From positions 620,001 to 684,000 of the forward strand of contig NZ_SMFL01000002.1 in the NCBI RefSeq assembly GCF_004349265.1: 64,000 nucleotides of DNA, given 5' to 3'. Position numbers and translations under genes: made by a program. Every line of letters starts with the position of its first letter. Position 1 is the stretch's first letter. The notes beneath the pieces were generated by a model. The model did no database searches, had not been told where the DNA came from, and was given only the letters and a program-made list of their open reading frames with translations. This document shows positions 1 to 10,151 of the stretch, one piece after another. The DNA comes from Dyadobacter psychrotolerans (lineage in GTDB: Bacteria; Bacteroidota; Bacteroidia; Cytophagales; Spirosomataceae).

Positions 1-222
1 AGCGACTTTAATTCCTGGGTGATGGACCTGCGATTTACGCAGGACGGAAAAAAACTGCTTGCTTCCGGAGCAGATAAAACGGTAAGAATCTGGGATATCA
101 ATTCAGCTTCTTTGTTTAACGAGGTTTCAAAAAAAGTAGCAAGGGATTTAACCGAAGAAGAATGGGATAAATATATAGGGAAAGACATTCCCTACGAGAA
201 ATTATCACGCAGCGTAAGATGA
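1..222 (+). CDS. WD40 repeat protein, C-terminal end (partial)
   Basis: The gene enters from before the window; the reading frame is open from base 1 to the stop at 220-222. The visible 73 residues hold one last beta-propeller blade with the WD40 signature GADKTVRIWDI (about residues 24-34 of the visible part), then a charged tail containing LTEEEWDKYIGKDIPYEK. A tail of this LTxEEW..Y type is typical of WD40 proteins in Bacteroidota. WD40 propellers are protein-interaction scaffolds; the partner is unknown. The stop overlaps the start of the TonB-dependent receptor gene (ATGA, 4 bp), so the two are probably translationally coupled and this gene belongs to the operon that runs to 12.3 kb. Confidence 0.8.
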   Translation, partial: SDFNSWVMDLRFTQDGKKLLASGADKTVRIWDINSASLFNEVSKKVARDLTEEEWDKYIGKDIPYEKLSRSVR

Positions 223-2891
223 AAAACTTTACTAAAATAAACAGGACAGTCCTTTTTGTTTGCCTGACCTTGCTGACCTGTTCGGCGAAGGTGTGGGCGC
301 AAACGGATTGTGACGCTTCGGTGATCATACCCGAGGCAGACAGAAAATACAGGAACGGAAACTTTGATGAGGTATTTGAAATACTGAATCCTTGTTTGAA
401 AAACCGCTTTTCGGCAAATGCGCAGGTCCAGGGTTATAAAATAGTCGCCATGAGTTATCTGGCACTCGATTCACTTCCTCAGGCTGCTGCCGCAGTAAGA
501 AGTCTGTTGATGGCCAATCAGAATTACGAACCTGAATTCTCTGCTTCACCACAGTTTAAAGAACTTGTCATCCAGCAAAAGGATTTACAGGAACGTATTA
601 TTCAAATCACCTCTGTATCCAAAAAGGCTGAAAATTTATTACAGGTACCGGCGACAGTAACTGTTTTAACAAAGGACGATATTACCAAAAGAGGTTACAA
701 GGACCTGACGCAAATGCTCAGCGATTTGCCCGGTTTTGACGTGATTCGCGGTAACGGTCCCGGTTATGTGGTTGTTTATCAAAGAGGTTATCGGTCAACA
801 GGTAATGACAGAACGATCCTGCTGGTGGATGGCGTAGAAGAAAATGACCTTTCGTCCGATAACATTCAGTTTTCCAGACAATATTCACTTTCGGACATTG
901 AAAGGGTGGAAGTAATTTATGGTCCTGCTTCAACCATGTACGGTGCCAATGCCTTTGTGGGAGTAATTAACCTGGTGACGATCAAGCACATGGATAAAGC
1001 CATGCCGGAAGGAAAGAAAATTGACATTTCAGGAAACGGAAGTGTTCGTTACGCTTCGCTTAAAACAGGGCTTATTGACGGAAATGTAACGGCCAGAACA
1101 AAGGATATTGCCGTTACGGTTACAGGACGTTATTTCAAATCCAATGAACTTGATCTTTCGATTTATCCGGAGTGGAATTATGACCCAAGACAGGAAAGTG
1201 ATTATTTAAAAACAGCCCAAAACATAACAGGAAAATCGGCTAACGGCCAGTATCTGGCCCAGCAGTATATCGATGCAAACAGACTTACGACCCGTTTTCC
1301 GAATAGCAATTTATATTCAACAAAATTGGGACCGGAGGGTACTGTGTCGGAAATTGCGCTGACGGATGCGGGCAGAGCCAAAGCGGCACAGCTTGACAAC
1401 ACCTATCTTTTCGGTGCAAATCTGAAAGGAAATCCGGTTGAGTTTAATGATGTAAGCAAAAACTGGCTTTTCAGAACAAAGGTCGAATTAAAGGATTTTA
1501 CAATCTCATTGCTGAACTGGAAACTCGACGAGGGTGCTGCGCCCTGGTATACCAACAAATCAAGAATTGTAACCAAGGATCTTTCGCGGTGGGTAACGTT
1601 GAACCGCGCTTTATCTTTGAATTATAACAAGTTTATCAATGATAACCTGCAATTTATTAACCTGACTTCCTACCGTTTACATGAGCTAAAAGGCGAAACC
1701 AATCTGGCGGGTTACACAGGTTACTATAACAATGGATTACGCCTGGTTGATTTACTGAGCGAGAAAGCGCCAACTTATTCTGTGCCATACTATTACCGCG
1801 TTTCGACCCAGCTTCGTAATGAAACCCGCTTACTCTGGACGCCGATTTCAAACCTGGACATTAACAGCGGACTTGAACTTAGAAACAGTAACATACAGGG
1901 AAATTACATTACCTCATTCACAGAAATTCCGGATGAAACCGGCCGGATTGACTCTACGCTAGCCGGTGGTGATAATTTCAGGGTTTTTGACATTGGTGTA
2001 TTTTCTCAGGCAAGCTACAATTTTTCTGAAAAGCTGAAAGTGGTTGCCGGCGGCCGTCTGGATTACAACAGGATTCGCAGTAACGGTGGTTATGGCGCTG
2101 TTTTCAATCCAAGACTTGCTGTTATTTATTACAAAAAAAATATAGTATTCAAAGGGATTTATGCCGAAGCTTTTAAAGATGCCTCTTACCTGCAAAAGTA
2201 TGCAACCACGACAGGGCGCCTTTTGAACAATCCGACTTTACAGCCGGAAAAAGTGAAAAACCTTGAATTGAGCGTTCTGGTAAAAGTAGGAAAAGGATTT
2301 ACGGTTAACCTGGTTGGCTACCATGCCAATTACAGCAATACGGTTGGGCTCGCACCGGCGACCACACCAGCTGGCGTCACTACTACACAATTTCAGGCAC
2401 TTGGTAAACAGCGTATAAACGGCTTGCAGGCCGAAGCTAAGTACGACAACAAGATATTTAGTCTGTGGAGCAATTTCACCTACACCAGTCCGATGGATTT
2501 GAGCAAAGAAGCCGGTAAAAAAATTCGGGTAAGCGATATTGCTGATTGGATGATGAATCTTGGCGGAGTTATTACCTTAACCAAAAACCTGAATGTGAGT
2601 GTAACCAACAACTACGTGAGCGCGAGAAAAACAGGATTAGGCACCTCCGGCAGCAGCAATCCTGCAACCCGTTTTCCTGCCATCTATTTATTAAATTCTG
2701 CTGTCACCTATAACAATATCGTGAGAGGAGTTAGTCTTCAGTTTCAGGCTTCCAACATTTTTAACCACGAATATTTTGTGCCCGGAACCCGTGCAGCCGA
2801 AGGTGTTGCCAATGCTTCCCGATTTCCTCAGGAAAGAAGAACGCTCTCTATTGCATTATTAATTGATACTAATCTGAAGTTAAGCAAATGA
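219..2891 (+). CDS. TonB-dependent outer-membrane receptor with TPR-like N-terminal domain
   Basis: An 890-residue outer-membrane receptor predicted to bind and import a substrate with energy from TonB. Residues 1-27 form a signal peptide ending VWA|Q. Residues about 30-120 are alpha-helical and TPR-like (two Cys, a pattern of paired helices) in place of the carboxypeptidase-regulatory-like domain usual in this phylum. The plug domain follows at about 140-260, with PATVTVLTKDDI, TILLVDGVEEND and the family hallmark IERVEVIYGPASTMYG. The rest is the 22-strand barrel, ending with an aromatic strand. No SusD partner is present, so it is not a classical Sus pair. It overlaps its neighbours by 4 bp on both sides. 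The substrate cannot be told from sequence; colicin I receptor/FepA-like families are the nearest in style. Confidence 0.9.
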   Translation: MKNFTKINRTVLFVCLTLLTCSAKVWAQTDCDASVIIPEADRKYRNGNFDEVFEILNPCLKNRFSANAQVQGYKIVAMSYLALDSLPQAAAAVRSLLMANQNYEPEFSASPQFKELVIQQKDLQERIIQITSVSKKAENLLQVPATVTVLTKDDITKRGYKDLTQMLSDLPGFDVIRGNGPGYVVVYQRGYRSTGNDRTILLVDGVEENDLSSDNIQFSRQYSLSDIERVEVIYGPASTMYGANAFVGVINLVTIKHMDKAMPEGKKIDISGNGSVRYASLKTGLIDGNVTARTKDIAVTVTGRYFKSNELDLSIYPEWNYDPRQESDYLKTAQNITGKSANGQYLAQQYIDANRLTTRFPNSNLYSTKLGPEGTVSEIALTDAGRAKAAQLDNTYLFGANLKGNPVEFNDVSKNWLFRTKVELKDFTISLLNWKLDEGAAPWYTNKSRIVTKDLSRWVTLNRALSLNYNKFINDNLQFINLTSYRLHELKGETNLAGYTGYYNNGLRLVDLLSEKAPTYSVPYYYRVSTQLRNETRLLWTPISNLDINSGLELRNSNIQGNYITSFTEIPDETGRIDSTLAGGDNFRVFDIGVFSQASYNFSEKLKVVAGGRLDYNRIRSNGGYGAVFNPRLAVIYYKKNIVFKGIYAEAFKDASYLQKYATTTGRLLNNPTLQPEKVKNLELSVLVKVGKGFTVNLVGYHANYSNTVGLAPATTPAGVTTTQFQALGKQRINGLQAEAKYDNKIFSLWSNFTYTSPMDLSKEAGKKIRVSDIADWMMNLGGVITLTKNLNVSVTNNYVSARKTGLGTSGSSNPATRFPAIYLLNSAVTYNNIVRGVSLQFQASNIFNHEYFVPGTRAAEGVANASRFPQERRTLSIALLIDTNLKLSK

Positions 2892-3502
2892 TGAACTCAT
2901 TGTACGACACAGCTCATTCAACGTTTGAAAGCATGAACCCTCCGACGATTATTGGTGAAAAAGAATTTGAGCTTATCAAGGTCAGTTATCCCGAACACAT
3001 GGACGAAATCGGGACGCTGAGAATCAGCTCATGGAAAAATGAAAGGGGTATCAACACAGAATTTTTTTCGCAGGAAAAATGGGTCGATGACCTTGACAAA
3101 GATTCCCATCACTGGGTGGTATTACACCAGGGGCAAATCGTCGCTTCCGCAAGGATGAGTTTTCACTACTCTTACAACAGCATTCCCTATACAAATCCTG
3201 TTTACGAAAGCCTGTTTGATTTTTACGGCGGTTTACCAATCGCTTCAATCAACCGTCTGGTGGTAGATCCGGGAAGCCGAGGACATGGCCTGGCCAGATT
3301 GCTGGACGAAACGCGCGTTAATTTTGCCATTGATAACGGAGCAAAAATGATCACTGCCCAGCCTTTGGAAGGAAGAGTTGCCGCACTAAAAAAACTTGAT
3401 TTTACAATGATCGAACAGATTATTTCCCCATTTCAAATACCTGGAAGGGATATTTTTTACATGATAAAAGAAATCGCTGAAAATAAATATGTGGCGGAGT
3501 GA
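2888..3502 (+). CDS. GNAT family acetyltransferase
   Basis: A 204-residue cytoplasmic protein with the GNAT fold. The acetyl-CoA loop is visible as INRLVVDPGSRGHGLARLL (about residues 120-138), preceded by the beta-strand QIVASARMSFHY. GNAT enzymes transfer an acyl group from acyl-CoA to an amine. The acceptor here is unknown, and an N-acyl-amino-acid synthase-like role is also possible because the N-terminal half is long for a simple acetyltransferase. The start ATG overlaps the receptor stop by 4 bp, and the 3' end overlaps the next gene by 14 bp, so it is embedded in the operon. Confidence 0.8.
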   Translation: MMNSLYDTAHSTFESMNPPTIIGEKEFELIKVSYPEHMDEIGTLRISSWKNERGINTEFFSQEKWVDDLDKDSHHWVVLHQGQIVASARMSFHYSYNSIPYTNPVYESLFDFYGGLPIASINRLVVDPGSRGHGLARLLDETRVNFAIDNGAKMITAQPLEGRVAALKKLDFTMIEQIISPFQIPGRDIFYMIKEIAENKYVAE

Positions 3503-6332
3503 CAGTTTCTTAAAAGCTTTAAAGATTAAGCCGGGCGAAGAAAATCTCGTTTTCCTGCTGATCGGCTACTCCTTTTTTATGGGAGGAGCTATGGCTGTGT
3601 TTTACACTGTCGTCGTTTCTTCTTTTCTTATAAATTTTACGGGTTCAGTACTTCCTGAGGCATACATTGCTGGTGGGGTGCTGGTTTATGCGGCTGGTTT
3701 ATTAATTACCCGTTTGCAGAAAAAACTGACTTCTGAAAAACTAGGTGAAGGCACCTTATTTTTCCTGATTGCATCAATTGTAATTCTCCTGGCAGTTTAT
3801 CATATTACCGGAAACAAATGGGTATTTTTTGCGCTGTTTATCTGGAACCGGTTTTTTGTTTTGGTCAATGGCGTTACGTTCTGGGCAATTGTTGCCAAGC
3901 TTTTTAATCTTCAGCAATCCAAGCGGCTTTCCGGACTGATCAACACAGGTGAGGTATTTTCATCCGTGATAGCCTATTTGTCGATGCCGCTGATTCTCAG
4001 GTTTGTCAACCCGGATTTGCTGCTAATTCTTGTTGTTATTTTACTGATAGTTTGCGGCGCGTTTATTCATCGGATACATCGTCGCTATCTGCCAGAAACA
4101 ATTACTAACGAACAGGTTACGGGAAGTGAGACAAATAATAACCGGCCGGAAGAGAAAATTAATAAGTCCTATTACAGGACTATTTTTGCACTTGCCGTTC
4201 TTCCGGTTTTCGGGTTGTTTTATGTGGAATATATTTTCTTTACCGAATCCCGTATTATTTTCCCTAACAAGCAGTCACTGGCGAGTTTTCTGGCGATCTT
4301 CTTTGGTATTTGTTCCATCGTAGAATTTTTCATCAAGACGTTTTTATACAACCGTATGCTTGCCAAGTATGGCATGCGGATAGGGATTATTATCTTACCT
4401 GTAAGTCTGGCGTTCAGTTTTGTTCTTGCGGTGGTTTATGGTTTGAGCAACGGAACTTCGGCTATCTTTTTTGCCTGTATTGTACTTGCCCGCTTCTTTA
4501 TGAGTGCGGTTAGAAAGGCGATAAGTGATCCCGTCTATCAAGTTCTTTATCAGCCAATTCCGGCAGCTTTCAGGCTTGAAGTTCAGGCCAGGATAGAAGG
4601 TAGGGCTAAATCTGTCGGCGGTCTTATCGCAGGGATTTTTCTTATGATTTTGCGGTACCTCAATATCATCGATGATCTTGCACTTTCAGCTATCTTCCTG
4701 GTTGTCACTGTGTACTGGATTGTCACAGCGGTTAAGGGGCAGGGTGCCTATAAGCAAATCGTACGCGACAGGGTTTTTGTTATACCAGAAAAAGTGGTTT
4801 ACCGGGTCGCAGAACCTGAGCTGACCATCGAGCATCCGGCGTATGAAGCCATGCTAGAATTGACGGCATCTTCCAATGACTCTGACCGGTATCTGGCTGC
4901 CTTTAGTCTGGGGCGTTCTAACCGTTTTATGTCGTATAAATATTTGATTCCGCTTTTACAGGACAAAGATCCCCGTGTAAGAGAGGCGGCCATTATTGCT
5001 TCGGGAGAACTAAAAAGGGAGGAATTGTGGCCCTATTTATTTGAACAGCTTGAACAGGACAGGTTTTATACACTGGCTTCCCAGGCATTGATCAAATCGG
5101 GTACACCACTGTTGAAACAGATTGAAAGAGCCTTTGCGAGCCGTTCTGAAAGCAAGCTTTATCAGATCAAATTGCTTGAAATTGTAAAGGGTATCGGAGG
5201 ATCAGAAGGGATAAGATTTTTGCGCAAAAACATCTCTAACCCCAACCGCTTTATTAAGGAAAAGGTGATGAGTTCTTTAAGGGATTTGGGCTATAATGCT
5301 TCGGTCATTGAGCACGCTTATTATTTACAGGAATTTGACGATTACATTGCAAGTTATGCCTGGGTACTGGCTGCTCAGGAAGATCTTTGGCAAAATTATA
5401 AGGATGACAGTCAGCTGATGATTGTACTCGAAAGAGAAAAGGAACAAATCATGCTCAAAGCATTTATCGTGCTTGAAGTGCTCTACGGATCCAAATTTAA
5501 CGTGATAAGTTTAATTAACAGTGATCAGCAGGAAGATGTGCGTGATTACCTGGTTGAAATTGCAGATCTGCTTGCTCCGGAGGATGTAAAGAACAAGCTG
5601 CTTCCGTTTCTCGAAAGTACAACCCAGGAAGAGATGCTCGATCGTTACCAGGAAGCTTTTCCGCAGAACCGGCTTACTGTTGAAGAACGATTAAAGGATA
5701 TAGTCAACAAGGACTACACGCGCATATCCCGCTGGACCAAATCAATCGCGTTGCTGGAACTGAAACATTACGATCCGGTTGGTGTAACGCCGGTATTGGT
5801 AGCAAATGCAATTTCTTCTTCCAAAGTGGTATCGGAAACGGCATTTTATGTCTTAAGAATTGTCAATCCTTCCCGGTTTACAGCCTTATTTAAAATAATA
5901 AATCAGCAGAAAGACATTTTTCATAAAACCATTATGGAGCCATTGGAATGGCTTTCCGGTGAACAGGATCTGCTTATCAGCAAGCTCCGGCGGCTTCGGG
6001 GAATGGAGCAGTTGACTGAACTGTCAAATGAAGACCTGCAGCGTATCCTGCTTCGTTCAACTTACTTTAACGTAGAAAGCGATGATGTTACTGACCTTCG
6101 CAAGTTTACAAATGACAAGGAAGTATCACTGATCATCACTTATGGAGATCTGGTTTTTTCAGGACATCACCATGTGGAAGGCGGTGAAATCTGGGATATT
6201 ACTGAACACAAAAAGAAGGGCATCGTAATGATTCCTAATGCGTTAGCGGATTCGGAGTTTTATATTGTTGAGACATATATCTTAAAAGATTTATCGGTAG
6301 AAACGCAAAGGAAGCAGGTTGCTTTGGCCTGA
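3489..6332 (+). CDS. ADP/ATP-translocase-like (Npt) membrane protein fused to HEAT repeats
   Basis: A 947-residue protein in two parts. Residues about 15-430 contain roughly twelve hydrophobic membrane spans in the pattern of the nucleotide transporter (Npt1/Npt2, ADP/ATP carrier TLC) and MFS-like families. From about 455 the protein is soluble and alpha-helical with HEAT-type repeats (for example YKYLIPLLQDKDPRVREAAI). It ends in an alpha/beta tail that could resemble a cyclic-nucleotide-binding jelly roll but lacks a clear phosphate-binding cassette. Known Npt proteins exchange nucleotides in intracellular parasites; free-living Bacteroidota have related proteins of undefined substrate, so nucleotide transport is inference. 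The start overlaps the GNAT gene by 14 bp, and the next gene begins 34 bp downstream. Confidence 0.7.
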   Translation: MWRSDSFLKALKIKPGEENLVFLLIGYSFFMGGAMAVFYTVVVSSFLINFTGSVLPEAYIAGGVLVYAAGLLITRLQKKLTSEKLGEGTLFFLIASIVILLAVYHITGNKWVFFALFIWNRFFVLVNGVTFWAIVAKLFNLQQSKRLSGLINTGEVFSSVIAYLSMPLILRFVNPDLLLILVVILLIVCGAFIHRIHRRYLPETITNEQVTGSETNNNRPEEKINKSYYRTIFALAVLPVFGLFYVEYIFFTESRIIFPNKQSLASFLAIFFGICSIVEFFIKTFLYNRMLAKYGMRIGIIILPVSLAFSFVLAVVYGLSNGTSAIFFACIVLARFFMSAVRKAISDPVYQVLYQPIPAAFRLEVQARIEGRAKSVGGLIAGIFLMILRYLNIIDDLALSAIFLVVTVYWIVTAVKGQGAYKQIVRDRVFVIPEKVVYRVAEPELTIEHPAYEAMLELTASSNDSDRYLAAFSLGRSNRFMSYKYLIPLLQDKDPRVREAAIIASGELKREELWPYLFEQLEQDRFYTLASQALIKSGTPLLKQIERAFASRSESKLYQIKLLEIVKGIGGSEGIRFLRKNISNPNRFIKEKVMSSLRDLGYNASVIEHAYYLQEFDDYIASYAWVLAAQEDLWQNYKDDSQLMIVLEREKEQIMLKAFIVLEVLYGSKFNVISLINSDQQEDVRDYLVEIADLLAPEDVKNKLLPFLESTTQEEMLDRYQEAFPQNRLTVEERLKDIVNKDYTRISRWTKSIALLELKHYDPVGVTPVLVANAISSSKVVSETAFYVLRIVNPSRFTALFKIINQQKDIFHKTIMEPLEWLSGEQDLLISKLRRLRGMEQLTELSNEDLQRILLRSTYFNVESDDVTDLRKFTNDKEVSLIITYGDLVFSGHHHVEGGEIWDITEHKKKGIVMIPNALADSEFYIVETYILKDLSVETQRKQVALA

Positions 6333-6366
6333 TAACTCTGCGGTTTTGATATCACATTTTATAAAA

Positions 6367-9300
6367 ATGAAAGTAAAAAAACTGATTTTATTGATTGCGG
6401 TCATGTGCGTTGCAAGCTTTTTTAGCTTGTTTGTTGCAGCGCAGTCGACCATGGTAAGGGATAGTGAAATGGGACATCCGTTGTCAAAGGTGTATGTACC
6501 TGCGGATTATAACGCGCACGGGCAGAACTTTTCGATAACACAGGATAAATCGGGGATCATTTATCTGGCGAATTTTGCGGGCGTGCTAGAATATGATGGT
6601 GTAAACTGGAAGACAATTCTAACCGAAAATATAAGCCGCGTTTCATCTTTACTCACAGATAAAACGGGTCGGGTGCTGGTTGGAGCAAATGGTGAGTTTG
6701 GTTACCTGGGCTTTGATTCACTGGGAGTTCACCGGTTTGTAAGTCTTTCCCGTCAGATTAAGCAAAAGATCGGGCCGGTAACGCAGATACTTGAAATGAA
6801 AGATGGTATTTACTACATTTCTGCTGATGCCTGGTATATCTGGGATGGCAAAAAAGTAAGAATTCAGAAAAACAAGTTTCAGACTTCTACTGCCTTTAAA
6901 CTTGATGATAAAATATTGGTTTATAGTCGTAACAACGGGCTGCTTTCTGTAAATGGAACGTCAATTTCCCCGGTTGGAAAAGCTGCTAATGTACCTGTCC
7001 TGCTTGATGTTGTGTCACTTATACCCTTAAATGATGCGGCTGCGTTGATTGTAACAACGAATCAGGGCATATTCAAATTGTTTAACGACAAGCTGGAAAT
7101 GTTGCCCGGTGATGCAAATCAGCAGTTAATAGCAAACAAAGCAACTTACGCTATCAGGCTGGCTGATGGCAGCATTGCAGTCAGCATGTTAACTGGCGGT
7201 CTTTTAGTGATTTCGAAAGAAGGAAATTTACTTTATCCTCTTTTATCAGGCGGCGTGATCCAGGACAGTCAGGTCAGTTTTCTTTTTAACGACCGTGATG
7301 GTTATCTGTGGCTGGCATTGAATGATGGTATCGGCAAAATGAATGTGCCATCGCCAATTTCGCGGTATGACGCCATGAATGGTTTAAAAGGTGAAGTAAC
7401 TTCGATCAGCCGTTTTAACGGAAGACTATATGTCGGGACATTATACGGCCTTTACTACATTGAAAATAACCGGGTAAAACAGGTTGAAAGCTTCAAGGGA
7501 AGCGTTTTGGCATTTGAAAAAGTAGATAATGCACTGCTGATTGCTACCAACAGAGGTGTGGTTCGCTGGCAGCCGGCCGGCGGAAGTCAAAACTTGACAA
7601 GCGAATTTTCTCTTTCCATTGCCATTTCAAAATCCAATCCGAGTAAGGCGTACGCGGGGTTGCAAAATGGTCTTGAAGAACTGACAAAAACGTCGTCCGG
7701 CTGGTCGGTTTCTAAAATTAAAGGTGTAGACGAGCAGATTGTAGGAATCAGGGAAGAGGGAAATCAATTATGGCTGGAAACGTTGTCCAACGGGCTTCTG
7801 ATGTGGGACCGCCAGACTGGGCTGGTAAAAAGATACACTGCCAAAGAAGGTCTGAAAAGTCCGCTTTACAATAAGGTATCAGGTTATAATGGCAAGCTGG
7901 TCGTTGCCAATAAGGATGGTATTTTTACTTACAAAAAGGAAAATGACAGGTTTGAACCCTACAATATCCTGAATGAAAAAAAGGATGCAGCTAACTCCTG
8001 GTACGATCAGCTCGTTGAAGATGCAAGCCAGAATATTTGGGCTACCCGTGGGGATAAAAGAGAAATTGCCTTTTTCCAGAAGAAAGCAGGAGCTAATCTT
8101 TCCTTCACAAAAATCCAGCAGCCTTTTAAACCTGTTTCCGGAATTTCTTTTCAGGTCATGTATCCTGACCAGGACCAGGTTGTATGGGCTGGCGGCGACC
8201 AGGGATTATACAGGATCGATATGAAAGTAAAGAGAAATTACAATCATAAGTATCCGACACTTATTCGTGAACTTTCTACGACCAACGGGAAGCTCGTTTC
8301 GGGAGGTTTAATTTTCTCCGATTCATTGCAAGGCAGCAAACGGCCTGAGATCAAAGTTAATTACGATCAGAATAACATAGCAATTGAATATGCCCTGCCA
8401 AGTTATCATGTTAATCAGGAAGTTGAATATCAGCTATATCTTGAAAATTTTGACAAAAACTGGTCTGAATGGAACCTGCTGACACACAAGGAATATAGCG
8501 GCTTACGACCTGGAAAGTATAATTTCAGGGTTAGGGGCAGGGATATTTACGGGAACATCTCGCAGGAAGCAGTCGTGCCGATCACGATCAGTACACCCTG
8601 GTTTCTTACCTGGTGGATGGTTGTCATTTATGCTTGCGTGTTCGCTTTAATGATTTATTATACGGTTAGATGGCGTCTGCAAGCCGTTATAAGAGAAAAA
8701 CAGGGATTGGAAAATCTGATTCGTGAGAGAACCGAGGAAGTAGTAAATCAAAAAGAAGAACTTGAAAAACAGTCGGAAGAACTATCTTCTACAAACGATC
8801 AGCTGGAAAGAATTGATGATTTTGTGAAATCCATTAATGGCGAGGTAAATACGGGACGCCTGTTTCAGCTGGTATTGGAGCGCCTTTGCCTGTTCCAGAA
8901 TGTCGACAGCGCATCAGCTCTGATACATCACCGTTCTTCGGATTCATATCAGTTTATTGCCATGGCTGGTACCGTGGATCTGCTGAGTGTGGAAGACGTA
9001 AGGCTAACCTACGAACAGGCAGCACAGCGGTATATAGATAACGGAACGGAAGTTTTTGAAGATATTTTTCTTAAAAATAATTTTCAGTATGAGAATCTGA
9101 ACAGCTCGATCGATGATATTTATGCACCTAAATCATTAATTACCATTTTGATACGGGTAGAAGGCAGTGTCAAAAGCTTTATTACTCTGGAAAACATGGA
9201 TCATGAGAATGCTTTCTGTGACAGGGATTTTCATATGGTTAAAAACCTGAAAGAGCATTTGATCGGAGCTTATATTAAGACGGATATTCTTGAAAATCTT

Positions 9301-10122
9301 GAAAAAACACTTAGCAACCTTAAATCGACTCAGGAGGAACTTATTCGTCAGGAAAGGCTGGCATCGGTGGGCCAGCTTACAAAAGGAATTGTTGACAGGA
9401 TTCTGAATCCGCTGAATTACATTAACAATTTCTCGATGTCGTCGGGAGTCATCTTGAAAGAGATAGCTGAGGTTACTGACAAACACCAGGAAAATTTCTC
9501 CGAGGACGAACGGGACGATCTGGACAGCGGGCTTGATATGCTCAAAAAGAATCTGGAAAAAATATATGAGCACGGAAACAGCACAACCCGCATTGTGAAG
9601 GACATGCAGAAGTTGCTGAAAGGAAAATCGACTGAGTTCTTTGTAACTGAACTGAATCCTTTTCTGGAAAGCAAAGCGCGGTCTGCCGTTCAGGAGGTAA
9701 TGAATGAATACAAAGGGGCGTCGGTAAAACTGACGCTTGAGCTGGATACCGCTCCGGTAAAAGTAAGTTTGCTTCCCTATGAGTTCTCTCAGGTACTGAC
9801 CAACCTGATCAGCAATGCCTGTTACACGGTCATGGAGAAAAGCAGACTGACCAAAGATTTTGAGCCTGAGGTAAAGATTATCACCGTTCCGAGTGATTTT
9901 GGAGTCAGAATCATTGTCCGCGACAACGGAAGAGGAATTCCTGCCAAAGAAACCGAACAGCTTTTCAATCCTTTTTTTACAACAAAACCAACATCAAAAG
10001 GTACCGGGTTGGGTTTGTATATGAGCAAGGATATCATTGAATTTCATAAAGGCCGCATGTCCATAAACTCGAAGGAAGGCGAGTTTACGGAAATAAATAT
10101 TTTCCTTCCGATAATCGGCTAA
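6367..10122 (+). CDS. Propeller/Y_Y_Y/GAF sensor histidine kinase lacking the phospho-accepting His
   Basis: 1251 residues from the ATG at 6367, chosen over an upstream TTG at 6319 because a signal peptide (KKLILLIAVMCVASFF..AAQ) begins here. Order: signal peptide 1-27; two-component-regulator propeller repeats about 40-640 (for example DRDGYLWLALNDGIGKM); Y_Y_Y domain about 660-735 (GLRPGKYNFRVRGRDIYG); one membrane span about 745-768; coiled coil 775-815; GAF-like domain about 820-970; dimerisation helix about 990-1080; HATPase about 1110-1251. The HATPase keeps the N box (NLISNACY, from residue 1146), DNGRGIP and GTGLGL. The expected H box reads GIVDRILNP: Asp1010 stands where His should be and Arg replaces the usual Glu. 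Trans-phosphorylation of the downstream kinase, or allosteric control of it, is the likely role (inference). Confidence 0.9.
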   Translation: MKVKKLILLIAVMCVASFFSLFVAAQSTMVRDSEMGHPLSKVYVPADYNAHGQNFSITQDKSGIIYLANFAGVLEYDGVNWKTILTENISRVSSLLTDKTGRVLVGANGEFGYLGFDSLGVHRFVSLSRQIKQKIGPVTQILEMKDGIYYISADAWYIWDGKKVRIQKNKFQTSTAFKLDDKILVYSRNNGLLSVNGTSISPVGKAANVPVLLDVVSLIPLNDAAALIVTTNQGIFKLFNDKLEMLPGDANQQLIANKATYAIRLADGSIAVSMLTGGLLVISKEGNLLYPLLSGGVIQDSQVSFLFNDRDGYLWLALNDGIGKMNVPSPISRYDAMNGLKGEVTSISRFNGRLYVGTLYGLYYIENNRVKQVESFKGSVLAFEKVDNALLIATNRGVVRWQPAGGSQNLTSEFSLSIAISKSNPSKAYAGLQNGLEELTKTSSGWSVSKIKGVDEQIVGIREEGNQLWLETLSNGLLMWDRQTGLVKRYTAKEGLKSPLYNKVSGYNGKLVVANKDGIFTYKKENDRFEPYNILNEKKDAANSWYDQLVEDASQNIWATRGDKREIAFFQKKAGANLSFTKIQQPFKPVSGISFQVMYPDQDQVVWAGGDQGLYRIDMKVKRNYNHKYPTLIRELSTTNGKLVSGGLIFSDSLQGSKRPEIKVNYDQNNIAIEYALPSYHVNQEVEYQLYLENFDKNWSEWNLLTHKEYSGLRPGKYNFRVRGRDIYGNISQEAVVPITISTPWFLTWWMVVIYACVFALMIYYTVRWRLQAVIREKQGLENLIRERTEEVVNQKEELEKQSEELSSTNDQLERIDDFVKSINGEVNTGRLFQLVLERLCLFQNVDSASALIHHRSSDSYQFIAMAGTVDLLSVEDVRLTYEQAAQRYIDNGTEVFEDIFLKNNFQYENLNSSIDDIYAPKSLITILIRVEGSVKSFITLENMDHENAFCDRDFHMVKNLKEHLIGAYIKTDILENLEKTLSNLKSTQEELIRQERLASVGQLTKGIVDRILNPLNYINNFSMSSGVILKEIAEVTDKHQENFSEDERDDLDSGLDMLKKNLEKIYEHGNSTTRIVKDMQKLLKGKSTEFFVTELNPFLESKARSAVQEVMNEYKGASVKLTLELDTAPVKVSLLPYEFSQVLTNLISNACYTVMEKSRLTKDFEPEVKIITVPSDFGVRIIVRDNGRGIPAKETEQLFNPFFTTKPTSKGTGLGLYMSKDIIEFHKGRMSINSKEGEFTEINIFLPIIG

Positions 10123-10151
10123 CCACCTGAATGACTTATTACACAAATTAA

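Noticed and set aside
6319-6366. Earlier TTG start for the large sensor kinase
   Set aside because: The added 16 residues lie before a good signal peptide that begins at ATG 6367, and TTG is a weak start.
9136-9674. Overlapping minus-strand open frames (145 and 85 codons) opposite the large sensor kinase
   Set aside because: Shadow of the kinase dimerisation helix region; Phe/Ser-rich with no start context or domain.
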